From Jaltomata sinuosa (taxonomy: Eukaryota; Streptophyta; Magnoliopsida; Solanales; Solanaceae), in NCBI GenBank assembly GCA_003996215.1, contig QJPP01000028.1, positions 62,001 through 126,000 on the forward strand: a DNA stretch of 64,000 bases, written 5' to 3'. Shown here in pieces: positions 44,270 to 56,692 of the stretch; positions within the stretch are counted from its first letter, which is position 1, and each line of letters starts with the position of its first letter. Made by a program: the position numbers and the translations under genes. The notes under the pieces are model-generated. The model was not told where the DNA came from, did no database searches, and was given only the letters and a program-made list of their open reading frames with translations.

Positions 44270-45305
44270 GTGGTTAGAGACTTCCTAGAGGTATTTCCTA
44301 CCGATCTTCCAGGCCTTCCACCTGAGAGGGATGTTGATTTTGCCATTGAGTTAGAGTCGGGCACCAGGCCTATTTCTATTCCTCCTTATTGTATGGCTCC
44401 TGCTGAGTTGAGAGATCCTAAGGAGCAGCTCCAGGATTTGTTAGCTAAGGGGTTCATTAGACCGAGTGTATCTCCTTGGGGTGCTCCTATTCTCTTCGTG
44501 AAGAAGAAGGATGGGTTAATGCGGATGTGTATTGACTATCGGCAGTTGAATAAGGTGACAGTGAAGAATAGGTATCCGATGCCGAGGATTGATGACTTGT
44601 TTGATCAGCTCCAAGGTTCAGCCGTGTTTTCAAAGATTGATTTGAGGTCCGACTACTATCAGTTGAGGATTAGGGCGAAGGACATCCCTAAGATAGCATT
44701 CAGGACACGTTATGACCACTATGAGTTCCTGGTGATGTTTTTTAGGTTGACAAATACCCCCGCAACCTTTATGGATTTGATGCACAGGGTGCTTAGCCCG
44801 TACTTGGATATGTTCGTGATAGTTTTCATTGATGATATTCTGATATACTCGAGGAGTAGGGATGAACATGAGCAGCACTTAAAGACTGTACTGCAAACTT
44901 TGAGAGATCATCGACTTTATGCCAAGTTCTCAAAGTGTGAGTTTCACCTTGATTTAGTTGCATTCCTAGGACACGTGGTGTCTACAGATGGGATTAGGGT
45001 TGATCCGAGTAAGATTTATGCTATTTGGGATGGCTATACATACTACTCCTACCGAGGTTCACATCTTTGTTGGTTTAGCCGGGTACTACAGACGATTCAT
45101 TGAGGGATTTTCTTCCATAGAATCACCCTTGACTATGCTGACTAGGAAGGATGTTCCATTTCAGTGGTCGGATCAATTCCAGGATAGCTTTCAGAGGCTT
45201 AAGGCCTTATTGACTTCAGCTCCAGTTCTGACTTTGCCAATTGAGGGTCAGAGTTTCTCTGTGTATTATGATGCTTCAGGGGTCGGTATTGGTTGTGTGT
45301 TGATG
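44270..45305 (+). pseudogene. pol: Reverse transcriptase of the Gypsy element, broken
   Basis: Polymerizes element DNA from RNA. Motifs in order: RDFLEVFPTDLPGLPPERDV, RPSVSPWGAPILFVKKKDG, MRMCIDYRQLNKVTVKNRYP, FSKIDLRSDYYQL, and the catalytic F-I-D-D (Asp codons 44831-44836). Substitutions from the family norm include DLRSDYYQL for DLRSGYHQL and MFFRLTNTPATF for MSFGLTNAPATF. A frameshift near 45030 moves the connection region (FVGLAGYYRRFIEGFSSIES) into another frame. Non-functional. Confidence 0.85.
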
Positions 45306-45746
45306 CAATAGGGTTGAGTGATAACATATGCATCGAGACAATTAAAGGTTCACGAGCGCAACTACCCCACTCATGACTTGGATTTGGCAGCGGTAGTCTT
45401 CGTGCTTAAGATCTGGAGGCACTACTTATATGGAATTCACTAAGAGATATTCACCTATCAGCATAGTCTTCAGTACATTACGAGTCAGCGGGAGCTGAAC
45501 TTGATGCAGAGGAGATGGATTGAGCTACTGAAGAATTATGATTTCACTATTCTATACTTTCTGGGCAAGGCAAACATGGTAGCGGATGCCTTGAGTCGGA
45601 AGGCAGTGAGTATAGGCAACCTAGCTTCACTTACAGTTTTTGAGCGACCGTTGGCCTTGGACATCCAGTCCTTGGCAAACCGATTGGTTAGGCTTGACTT
45701 GTTGGATCCTAGCAGAGTGCTAGTGTTAAGGTTCGTTCTACTCTAG
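45170..45746 (+). pseudogene. pol: RNase H of the Gypsy element, broken
   Basis: FSVYYDASGVGIGCVLMQ contains the first catalytic Asp; stops follow at 45309 and 45315 and again near 45442. Later blocks: YASRQLKVHERNYPTHDLDL, LKIWRHYLYG, QRELNLMQRRWIELLKNYDF, and ANMVADALSRK closing the domain. Confidence 0.8.
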
Positions 45747-45759
45747 TTGATCAGATTCA

Positions 45760-46770
45760 GAGCCGACAATTTTAGGATCAGAGTTTGTGCGACCTTCGTG
45801 ATCAGGTAGTTCTGGGTGAGGCCAGCCGGGCTACTTTGGGTTCTGATGGTATTCTGAGGTTTGATGACCGACTTTGTATTCCGAGGGTTGGTGATTTAAT
45901 TCAGTTGATACTCTGTGAGGAATATTGTTCTAGATAATCCATTCATCTTGGCGCGGCAAAGATGTATAGAGATTTGAGATAGGTTTACTGGTGGAGTGGT
46001 ATGAAGCGGGACGTAGAAGAGTTCGTATCTTAGTGCTTGAAATGTCAACAGGTGAAGTTTGAGCATATGAGACCGGGTGGCATGTTGTAGCGACTTCCCA
46101 TTCCTGAGTAGAAATGAGAAGGTATTACTATGGACTTTGTTTTCAGTTTGCCTTGCACTTCTCGGAGTTTTGATTCCATTTTGGTGATTGTGGATGAGCT
46201 GACTAAGTCGTCCCACTTCTTGCCGATTCAGACGTCCTACGATGCTGAGAGGTTAGCTCAGATTTACATTCGTGAGGTTGTTCGGTTGCATGGGGTCCCA
46301 ACTTCTATCATTTCAGACTGCGACATGTAGTTCGCATCTTAGTTCTATAGAGCTATACAGAGGGATTTGGGTACGAAGGTTCAGCTTAGTACCGCTTTCC
46401 ACCCTTAGACAGATTGCCAGTCCGAGAGGACTATGCAGGTCCTAGAGGACATGCTTCGAACTTGTGTACTTGACTTTGGGATCAATTTGTGCCCTTGGTT
46501 GAGTTTTCTTATAATAATAACTTTCATTCGAGAATTGGTATGGCACATTTCGAGGCCTTGTATGGTTGGCATTGCATATCACCGATTGGTTGGTTTGATG
46601 GGTTAGAGTCCAGACCGCAGAGTACAAATTTGCTTGGACGGAGTCCGTTTGATTCAGGACAGACTTAGAGCAGCCCAAAGTAGGAAGAAGAGCTACGTTG
46701 ATCGTAGACTTCATGCCTTGGAGTTCAGTTTTGGTGACTTGGTTTTCCATTAAGTATCGCCCGTGAAGGG
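45760..46770 (+). pseudogene. pol: Integrase of the Gypsy element, broken
   Basis: Zinc-binding region near 45930-46070 (SIHLGAAKMYRDLR, then CLKCQQVKFEHMRPGGM) with stops. Catalytic core 46130-46330: MDFVFSLPCTSRSFDSILVI and RLHGVPTSIISDCDM, then stops at 46327 and 46339. The last acidic residue lies in QSERTMQVLEDMLRTC near 46420. The D, D and E are present but in fragments. Confidence 0.8.
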
Positions 46771-46779
46771 CGTGATGTG

Positions 46780-47160
46780 ATTTGGTTGGTGGGGCAAGCT
46801 TAGCCCTAGGTTTATTGGGCCGTTCGAGATTCTACAGAGGGTTGGTAGTGTTGCCTACATGTTAGCTTTGCCTCCGATATTTTCTGCTGTCTACTCATTT
46901 TTTCATGTTTCAATATTGTGCCAGTATGTGCTAGATGACTCCCATGTGTTGCATTGGGATTCGGTTCAGTTAGACAAGAGTTTGTCATTTGTTGAGGAGA
47001 CGATAGCTATTCTGGCTAGAGATATCAGAAGATTGTGATCTAGAGAGATTCCAATTGTAAAGGTTCAGTGGAGACATTGTCCGGTCGAGGAGGCTACTTG
47101 CGTGACCGAGAGTGAGTTGCATGCTCAATATTCGTAGTTGTTCGAGCCTTCAGGTACTCC
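46780..47160 (+). pseudogene. pol: Integrase C-terminus with chromodomain-like end
   Basis: Reads GPFEILQRVGSVAYMLALPP (GPY/F module), then SLSFVEETIAILARDIRRL, a TGA, and REIPIVKVQWRHCPVEEATC with a TAG before LFEPSGTPF. This is the chromodomain-like tail of chromoviruses, which directs insertion through chromatin contact. Ends shortly before the 3' LTR. Confidence 0.7.
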
Positions 47161-47206
47161 CTTCCTCTTGAATTTTGAGGACAAAAGTATTTTTAGTAGT
47201 GGATGT

Positions 47207-50200
47207 TGTGATGACCCTTTCGATCATCTTCGCGTTTATGAATTCATTGTACTGTTAGAGCTTTCCTATAGTGGCCCCAAGTCATTTATGGCTTGCTGGG
47301 ACCGGTAGTTTGGTGCCCTGGTCGTTCATTTGGTTTTTTTGCCCTTTTTCCTGTTTTAGAGCTTTAGCTTAGAACATCGCTGACTTTAGTCAACATTATT
47401 AGCTTACGTGCTCGGAATTAAATTCTGACAGTTCCATTATCTTCGTCGCATTGAGTTTTGTCTAGTTAGACCTTCAGTTGAGGTCTGAGAACTTCCAGTG
47501 TGGGTTTGGTGTGGTTTTCTCCGTTTTAAGGCCATTTTGAGTTGAAAGTCTAACTTTGGGCGGCTTTTGATGATCGGAGTGTCAGATTCAAAATCTGATG
47601 ATTCCATCAGCTCCAGAATGATGAGTTTGGGTTGGGAAGGTGGTTGGTTTGGGTTCCGGGTGAGGCGGACTCATTTCAAGCCTTTGAGTTCCTTTTTGTT
47701 AGTATTGACTTGGGTTAACATTTCTTCTAAACGACCTCGTATGGAAGTTTCATCGATTTTGTTGAGTTCGAAATGTCATTTCCACTCTATTAGCATTATT
47801 GGTTTTTGAATATCGGTTTCCGATTGTGCTCGAAATGCCCCGTGGAGTTTTCAAAAAGTTGCAGAAAATTATTTCAGGCTAGGCCTTCAGTGCCATCGGC
47901 GTAGGCCCAGTGCGATCGCGCTCAATCACATTTCTGCTGGCCAGCGCGATAGCGGTGCCTGGGCGCTGTTGGCGCTGGCCAATTCCCTGCAACTATATGT
48001 TTTTGTTATTTCATATTTCTAGCATTTTCTCTCTATCTTTCTCACTCTAAAACACTTATACTCTCTACCAAATTTCTCCATATCAGTCTTGGGTTTGGGG
48101 AAATCAATTGTTCATCGATTATTCATTATTCTTCGATTTTTGGTAAGCTTTCTTCCCCAACTTGCTTCCTTTTTGTTTTCTTGAAAATCCACCATTGTTG
48201 CTCATATCCTAAGCTTGGGAAATTATGGTAGTGGCTGCCTCCTAGCTCGTGCATGTTTGTGGGTTTGAAGAATTCTCCATTTTGGCTTAAATTCCATCAT
48301 TTTGGTGAGTAATTCCTTGCCTAATTTCCGGTTGTTAATCTTAAAATTCCATCTTTAAACCCTAACTTGAGTGGGCAGTTTTGGCACCCTTCTCTTGTCC
48401 AATTGTGCTCAAATTTGGAGAATGCCTTCTTGGAATCGGGGTGGTCATCATGCTTATTTCTATTTTTGGTTTCGGATTATGGGCCCTGCAGGCTCGCGTT
48501 TGACCCGGATTTCGACCCGGCTACAATTGTAGCAATATGGGTATTGTTAGACCCGTCTTAATATATTATTGATGTTTTTGATAGTTTGACCATCGTACGG
48601 GATCTCTCGGTGTGATTCGGGCTTGGACGTGTTGTTTGGGCAGCTTGTCATTGGACGACAGGCAGGTTACGGTCCAAACTCCCTAGACTTAGAATATATG
48701 GAATAAAGTTATACTAGCTGACATCCTTGGGTTGGGTTATTAGGTTGGTAACACAGATCCTGACCCCTTTTTCATGATTCGCTCCCGTTTATTTTCTCCG
48801 CTGTATGTAGTATTCTTAGTAGTTGATGTTATCACCCTTATGGTCCTGTGTGGCCTTGTTTTGACTCTAGAACATAGACGGTCGGTTATTCGAGGGTCCC
48901 CATGAATCCCGAGCATCGTTATCGTGATATTTTGCTGGCTATCTGTGCTGTAGAGCGATTTGAGCCTGTGCAGGGCCAATAGGTTATTGTGGGCCGGGGG
49001 CCACTGTTGTTATTGTGTATACCATTCACCATGCATATAGATAGAGGGGATTTCTTCTTGATTTTACTATGGTTGCTTCAGGCCTACTGGGACTGATTTT
49101 CTAAACTTTGCATGGCCCGTGGAGTCTATTTTTGGTAAAAAGGATCTAAAGGGGGATTGGTAACATTTTTATGGGTCTTCTTGGGGTAAGGGAGTTTTAA
49201 AGGATATTTTCTCAGTAGTTCCACTTATACTGGATTCGACGGGGTCGAGTGCTAGACTTACTTACTACAGATTCTGGGGTGATGCTGGACTAGGCGGGGC
49301 CGTGTGCTAGAACTATTGGACTTACTATTTTAGACCTGGATACCTTCCAGGAAGCTCAACTTGGGGGTTGATTTAAGATTGCGGGGCATCTAGTATGCTG
49401 GTCAGGGGCCTCCATGGGACTTGCCATTCGGGACCAGAGGCTGTGAGCTGCGGGTGCCGGAGGGGGGGAGGGGTATATGGTGTAGTAGGGATATACGGGT
49501 GTGACCTTGCATGGATCCTGTCTTCTGGGACTTATGGGTTGCCAGAAGCGGGTAACATATGGTACTACTATCACTCTTGACTTAGCATGGAATCATATCA
49601 TTCATATGTGTGAGGTACCACCCTTGTTTGCTGGTTATTCATTGTACGCTCTTGTAGTATGGGATGCCGGAGGATTTTTTTTCACTTGTTTTCTTTCCCC
49701 GGTTGTATGGGCGGCTGAGGGACTGTAGGTATACTCTGTTACTTTATCATGATAGTACCCCCTGTCTCGGTTACAATTTTGAGATATTGTTCTACAACAT
49801 TGTTAGTTCTGGTTTTGAGAGCGACATGATTAGTTTAGGTATTGATTCCTATTTTCCGAGCATGTCTATCTTTACTCTTCTCTCCCATATCTTATACTTG
49901 AGGTTACTGGTATACCGTCCACTTCTTAACCTGATTATGTATATACTGTTATTGCAAGGATCCTAGGTGCGTTATTCCTTGCTTACACCTGTGCCTGTTG
50001 CGTATATATATTCTACTTGCTAGCCTTGTATGTTGATCTGTTGACTTCCCTCTGGGCTAGTTCCTGTGTAATTTTTGTTGACTTCTGTGACTACTTGCTT
50101 CTATTCTGTCTGTTACGACGCTTTTATCTTATATGTGTCCAGTCGGCCTATGATACCTACTGGGTACCTTATGCTTCGCATTTGGTGCTCATACTACACT

Positions 50201-50643
50201 CTGCATCTTCTGGTGTAGATCTTAGTGTGGGACATCGCCGTTAGCTCATGGAGACTCATACGAGGAGATGCTTCTGGTGATATTTCGGAATGAGGATGAG
50301 CTCTTGGTGACCGAAGCTTGACTTTAGTTTGTCTTTTGTATATTTGTACTCTCTTAGCTTCGGAGACATGATGTATATATTGTTTTGGACCCTTGTACTC
50401 CTTATGTATATCCGACTCTTATACGCTATAATACCAAGTTTTGGGTTTGGCTTAGCTTCCGCATTGTATATATTATTCTTGTTATCTCTTGTCTTCATCT
50501 TGTACCCTTGCTTCCGCTTATTAAACTGTTATCCTATTTAGATTGGTAGACAGTAGCCCATTACTGACCATTCCGGGCTATGGGATTGGTTCTCCTAATG
50601 GGGGTAGTAGGTGCCATCATGACCGAGAAATCGTGTCGTGACA
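47207..50643 (+). repeat. 3' LTR of the Gypsy element
   Basis: 3437 bp, TGTGATGACCC to GTGTCGTGACA. The cassette at 47878-47990 (AGTGCGATCGCGCT, CCAGCGCGATAGCGG, GGGCGCTGTTGGCGCTGGCC) is more symmetric than in the 5' LTR. No good polypurine tract precedes it (TTTTTAGTAGTGGATGT). Confidence 0.9.
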
Positions 50644-53622
50644 AATGGGTACCCAGTAGGCATCATCGGCCAACTGAACGCATATAAGATATATAAACAG
50701 TAAATAGTAGATAGCAAGAAAGCAGTCACCGAAGCAATAGAGAAAACATAAGGAACTATCACGGAGGATAGACAACCAAGAGTTACCACATGTGTAAGGA
50801 AGAAGAACGCACCTAGAATCCTTGCAACAAGAGTATAAATAAAGAGAGAGAGAGTTAGGTTCATGGCGGTATGCCGGTAACCTCAACTAAAAAGGGAAAG
50901 AAATAAAGAAATCAAACATAATCAACTAGAAGCCATAAAATAACGAAAACATACTTAAAACCACAAATTCTCAAGATAAGCATAAACCGGGATCACAACC
51001 TAGAATAGAGTAACTAAACCACAAAGACCAAGAGTTCTACTCGGAGTCAAGATAAGGAACAACACCCGATAAATCATAACCGCTCAGGAGGACACATGAC
51101 GGAGCCTCAAAGATATAGGACTCACTAGCCCCTCAATACTTAAGCCCAAAACTCGGAGCCCTAACAGGCTAAAACTTACCAATTCACAAGAACCAAGGAC
51201 CATAGCTAGATCTATGTAATAACAGGAGTACCAAATCTACCTACAGTCCCAATGACCACCCATACAACCGAGGAAAGCAATCAAGTGAAAACAAACCCTC
51301 CGGCCGCCCATACAATCGGAGCGTACACTGAACACACAGCAAACAAGGGTGGAATCCGAGTGAAATATGCATGATGATATGATATGATGAATCTATAACC
51401 AAGTGTGATCACAGTGCCATATGTTACCCCCTCTGGTGCCCCAAAGGTCTAATAAAGGTAGGATCCATGGAAGGACATTTCCTGAGTACCTCTCCTATGT
51501 TGTACATCCCCTCTCTCCAGTCACCGTCGGCCTGTAGCACTTGATTCAAAATAGTAGGTTCTATGGAGGTCTACTCGTATACCACATACTAACACGAAAC
51601 ACAATATATCTCAATAACCAAAATCTCATAGTACATGCTCGAATTCGATTCGAGTCTAAATCAGTAGTAGTAATCTCAATAACCGCCATTAAGGGTGCCC
51701 AGAGTATATCCAGGTCTAAATAAGTAGTCATGTCTTAATAACCCTCATCGAGGGTTCCCGGAGTGTATCCGAGTCTAAAATAGAAATCAGGTATAAAAGT
51801 CCCTAAATAGGGTGCCCGACACTTATTCGGGTCTAAATTCATAGAAAACAATGTCTAGCGCTACGGTCCAGCCGAGCCTAGTATCAGGATGAAAATCAGT
51901 AATCAAATCATCATAGTATCCTCTCTACTATGAGAGGTTTCATAAAAGCCAGTTTCAAAACCCTTTCAAAGTCAAAACGGGCCCTCGGGGACATACAAGG
52001 TTTAAAAAATCATTTATAATAGGCTCGATTGTAGTCCATGCTAAGATCTAGTCCAAAATCACCAGCTAAGATCTAGTCCATGTTGGCCGAGTCTAACCAA
52101 TACTGGTACCTCATATAAAAGAAAACCCCTGAAGACCCAACTAAACAAACATATCAAACTCTCAGTAACAAAGACAACGATAAATCTCAAAGTACCATTA
52201 GAACTTAAAATAGCCTCGCTAGCCTCAACCTGCACAACCTGATCACATATAGCATACACCACTGCTGAATCTCGAACTCACACTGCTGAGTCTGTCCAAC
52301 CATAGTAGAAGGAACCTTGTACTATCTAGGATACCGCTGATATCTAGAATATCCAGCCTAACTCAAAGGTTAGCAAAGGACTAGGTGTCCAAGGCCAACT
52401 GTCACCCCATAATGGAAAATGGATAAGCTAAGTTGTCCGAACTCAATGCCTTCCAACCCAAGAAGATGCAACCAAAAGAACCAACCACAAACCATCCGGA
52501 GTAGTTTGCTAGCCCATGATTCTAAAACCCAACTTTAAAATTGCCAACCAGAGCCTTTGTCAAACCCGTATGTTGTCAATCAACCCTTAGAAATCGAAGC
52601 CAATCAGGCTTTGAATAACAAGTAATCCAATCCGTAGATGCTACTGAACCCCAAACTGCTCAAACAAAAAGCCACTGCAATTTGTAGTCGGTCAAATAAA
52701 TTCACCAACCCACAACCCAAAGCAATCTCTCAGTCAACTACTAAAACACACCAGCATGAACAAAGAGTCATCTCCCTCCTTTTTCAGCTAAACCAAACCC
52801 TTTCTTAGCGTATACTGAACCTTACAAATCCTTTCTCAAATAAGAATCTGGAGCCATTTCCCTAGCTTCCATACTTACATTGTCAAAACTTAACAAGGCA
52901 GGAGAAAATAGGCTTGATTCCCAACTCACCCAATATGCTATGAATACAACTCAGCCACGAGGCTATTGTCAACACTTAGTCAAAAAAGCAAAAGCCAAAA
53001 CCCAATTACAATGCCAAAATGAAAAGCTCATCCAGAAGAACCACGATAAAAATTCATTCTGACTAGAACTAGGGAAAACAACAACCCAACCAAACCAGGC
53101 AAGAAACTGAAGGAGGCTATGGGAACCACCCATATACTTGCAAACATCCTAAACCAACCAAACAAAGAGGGGTCGACTCTAAACACCCGAGAAAACCCAA
53201 CCAATCAAATCATGCTAGCATAGCTAACACCTCCCAACATAAGACAAAAGCTCAAACTCTGGCACAACCACCGGTAATACCAAACCAACACAAAATTATC
53301 TAGCAATACTAGATAACAGCCTAGGCAACTACCATCTAGGACCACTCAAAAGGAAAGACTCAACACAAGTCTAGAGCCACAACAAAATAGGAAGCAAACC
53401 CAACTAGAAACAGACTAACAAGAACTACCACGAGCTACAACTCCTGGTAAAACATCTCACAAGGATACTCACCCCTATCCACTACTAAGGAATAATCTAC
53501 CAAGAAAACAATGCATAGATACTATAATTCAAGTAGACAATAAACTAAACAAGTAGCAGGTAAGCATACAAGCAAATAAATGACAAAAGGGATAGAATCG
53601 CAACACGATCAGGACTATCACA
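50644..53622 (-). repeat. Split Gypsy LTR, minus strand, right part
   Basis: Continues the LTR interrupted at 37754. Landmarks: plus strand GGGTACCCAGTAGGCATCAT (complement of CCTACTGGGTACC), GGAGCGTACA (51318), and CCTTGTATGTCCCCGAGGGC-like sequence near 51975-52005. The minus-strand start TGTGATAGTCC is at 53622. Reading frames here on both strands look accidental. Much of the far U3 (52030-53620) is not similar by eye to the copy at 37755. Confidence 0.65.
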
Positions 53623-53819
53623 AGACAAAGGTAGCAAAATCCTAACCTAGAGCAATGATATAAGAACTTCTACCTCGGGCCCACCAAGAGTGGCATCAGA
53701 CTGATGGGGTCTAACTCTAGACTAAGTAGTCGAAGCTGAAGGCTCAACCATCCCTCGCCGAGACAATCTCTAGAAAAGTAACCAACCACTCCACAATCAT
53801 AACAACTAGGCTGACCAGG
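53623..53819 (-). pseudogene. gag: Gypsy gag zinc-knuckle fragment
   Basis: Minus strand reads TPGQPSCYDCGVVGYFSRDC: a CX2CX4HX4C knuckle with Tyr in place of the His. No protease or pol follows; the LTR starts about 120 bases later. So pol was deleted, or the LTR landed next to a gag scrap. Cut on its upstream side by the LTR at 53820. Confidence 0.65.
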
Positions 53820-56419
53820 TGTCACGCCCCAAACCATGAGAGGCATGACCGACACCCGGAGACCCAAAAGGCCGAGGGTGCCAAAATAGAGTGTATCTCT
53901 ATTGAACCTGCTGGGGGTCTGAGACCGACAAGGTTTCTAAGAATAGCAATTTGAAACACTAAAAGCTCAATAGTAGGTAAGCAACTCAAGGCCGACAAGG
54001 CTATTATCATAGTACATAGCTAATAACAAGGCCGACAAGGCCATACCAAACATTGATGTACATATACACGTCTACAAGCCTCTAGGAGTAAGTAAAATAT
54101 CTCATATCCAGGACAGGGCCCTGGACTACCCATAAGTTGTACATATACATAACCTGGTCAAAATATAAGCTAGACCTCGTCAGCTCCAGGAAGAATGGAG
54201 CTTACCAAAATGGCTGAACTCTGCAACTCCTACTGAAGTGGTCTATCTGGGTTTCTGTCTGGACCTGCAGGCATGAATGCAGTGCCCCCAGGCAATGGGG
54301 ATGTCAGTACGACAATAATGTACTGGCATGTAAGGTAGAAGCATCAAAGCAAGTCGCAAGTAGTAAATCTAAACAAGATATAATATGAAACTTGTAAACT
54401 GTAATTGGTAAGGCTCGTTAAGCTCTTTATCCTTTATTCTTTTTAGAATACAACACATGTATTAGCTCACACCACAACTCACTCTTTATAACCCACGCTG
54501 AACTAGAATAGTGCCTCGGTGCACCCTATATATAATAGCCTCAATATGGCAGTAGCGCCTCGACGCACACTATGTATATAATGGCCTCAATATGGCAGTA
54601 GCACCTCAGTGCACACTATGTATATAATGGCCTCAATATGGTAGTAGAACCTTGGTGCACACTATGTCTATAATAGACTCAATATGGCAGTAGCACCTCG
54701 GTGCACACTAACACGCACACCACGCATAATAAGTGTATTACTAGATTGACCTTTAAAGTTATTCTTGTTATTTATGAAGGTTCATTTAGATAACTTCTTT
54801 AGCCTTGGCTTACTGGGTGTTGGACTCAACATACCAAACATATATAAATGGGGATTTTACTTGCTAACTTTCCTTGTATACTTTCTAAATCTTGATTAGG
54901 GATCACACTACAAAGAAGAAACTTGACAAAAGGATAATTTATGTTTCATGCAAAAAGAATCAGATTTTTATAAGAAGGCGACTTGAATCACCATAATGTA
55001 TAACTTAGTTCCTTAAGACTTTTTGAGTTACCAAATCAGCTCTCTTACAACAGAATACTCAAATTCCTTTTTTCGGAGATTTAGAGTTCTATTTCTAGAT
55101 TCATGCCAATAAGGAATAAAGAAGCCTTAACATACCTCGTTCATTCCGAAGATTGTGCTTACCAGAACTTGGGCTTTCCTTTATTAAGTTAATATACAAC
55201 ACAAGGGTATAATGAAGCTAATATTAGCTCTTAAACCTAATGCAACCTTTCCAAAACAGTAGCTAAATATTTCCCGAGCAGATTTACGTATTTTGCATTA
55301 ATTAAAGGTGTGTCGTCACACCTTTCTCCCCTGTCCAATACACATCACACCCACACCAACCTACTGCCTCCAATAATACAAAACACAACAAACAACCCCT
55401 ACACAACTCACCATGACGAAATACAATAGCAACACATTGAACCCACGGCTTCCGATCGCCATCCCGTGAGTTCTTAACAACAATTCAACAACAATTGTCC
55501 ATCCGAACTTCAATCCAAAAATATGATTATGGGCAGAGTACTTAAAACACTTGAAGGTGTTCTTTATTATCTTTTTATTGATACCTTGAAAAGCTTAAGT
55601 ACCCCTACACATACACCAACAAGAGAAGAAGAAATCTCTTAATTGTTACACAATTTCTATGTGTTAAATCTTAAGAAAGGGGCTGCCATAGTTCATGTCT
55701 TTCTTACCATAGGATACCCTAGCTATATGTAGTATATTAATACCAAGATAAAAAGTTGTTTAACTCACCTTAATCTTGAAAAAATCTTGATCTTCTTAGA
55801 ACCCTAAAGAGAGAGAAGGGCTGCCAAAGGAAAGGAGATAAGAGAGATTTTTTCCAGCTTTTTGTGATCAATATTGATCAACAAAAGGTCTGTATAAAGG
55901 GATCTTTTTGTCCAAAGTTTTTGAGTATATTTGGGCCAAAATGGGTCAAGAAACTTGGGCCAAAATTACCCTTTGCTTGGGCCTCAAAAGGGTTAAGATT
56001 TGTTGCTGATTTTGGGCTTCTCTTGGGTCAAAATGTGGTCAATATTGGTGGCTACCTTGTGTAGCTGTTTGGGCCAGATTTGGTTGTGCTTTGATGGGCC
56101 AACTTTAAGATTCATTTGGGCTACCATTAGGTCTAATAATCCATGGTGTTGCTGCCTGTAATCGGTCCTCGAAACTTAGTTCGTTAGCGTAGGTAGGTGA
56201 TGCACCTACTTGTCACCTAAGAGCTTAGATAAGTCGAGCAAGTACCTCACTTGTTTTATCTCATTTTCAAAACCATCATCCTTATAATTTAACTTAACAC
56301 TTATATACATTTGACCATTTCAAATTCTAGGCCAAAGTACCCCTTCACAATCTCGAGCTCAAATATCTTTGTCGAAATTTACTTACTCACATAGGTTTTG
56401 AAAGGTACGGGGTGTTACA
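53820..56419 (-). repeat. 3' LTR of the chromovirus
   Basis: 2600 bp; minus strand TGTAACACCCCGTACC to GGGGCGTGACA. It contains a 46-bp minisatellite (54509-54712). The minus-strand frame 53822-54010 has a counterpart in the other LTR but no known motif; I do not call it a gene. Confidence 0.9.
54509..54712 (-). repeat. 46-bp minisatellite in the chromovirus LTR
   Basis: Four to five units containing 'CCTCGGTGCACACTATGTA' and TCAATATGGCAGTAG, the latter at 54541 and 54587 and so on. The same array, with the same number of units by eye, lies in the other LTR at about 62437-62640. Confidence 0.85.
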
Positions 56420-56432
56420 TCCTTCCCCCCTT
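56420..56432 (-). other. Polypurine tract of the chromovirus
   Basis: Minus strand AAGGGGGGAAGGA directly upstream of the LTR start TGTAACACC. Confidence 0.85.
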
Positions 56433-56692
56433 AGAATCATTCATCCTCGAATGAGGGTAATGCATATAGAGCTCTAGTCCCTTAGGATTTTTTGAAATTT
56501 TGGCAGAGTTTCCTTTATAATTGGGACTATCCAAAAACCTGAAACTCAGCAAAAGTCCAGCACGATGCCTCACAGGGCGATACAACTATATACAATTAAA
56601 TGTAATCATTTTCACATGTTCAAACCTGATCATATTTGCATAGTAGGAAGAGTATCAAGAACATAAGAATATGACTTACCTCTATACTATCT
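56433..56692 (-). other. Short untranslated region between pol and polypurine tract
   Basis: Minus strand, after the polyprotein stop. Begins near the polypurine tract with 'CTCATTCGAGGATGAATGATT', a phrase common to the 3' ends of this element type. No gene. Confidence 0.6.

Larger units (their letters stand above)
37755..50643 (+). mobile_element. Full-length, inactive Gypsy (chromovirus-like) element
   Basis: 5' LTR 37755-41182, primer site 41186, gag/protease/pol remains 42238-47160, 3' LTR 47207-50643; total about 12.9 kb. The flanks AACTG and AATGG agree at only three positions, so the target duplication is decayed. It sits inside an opposite-strand LTR of its own family. The two LTRs differ at 13 of the first ~125 positions compared by eye, so the insertion is old. 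Coding regions carry many stops and frameshifts. Confidence 0.9.

Noticed and set aside
40604..50541. Leu/Phe/Tyr-rich frames in the Gypsy LTRs that look like membrane proteins
   Set aside because: They come from pyrimidine-rich LTR sequence; similar frames recur in each LTR copy with frame breaks, so they follow the repeat and not a gene.
55864..56064. 66-codon frame in the chromovirus LTR, also at 63797-63997
   Set aside because: Present in both LTRs because they share origin; no motif, and the age of the element is modest, so retention of an open frame is not informative.
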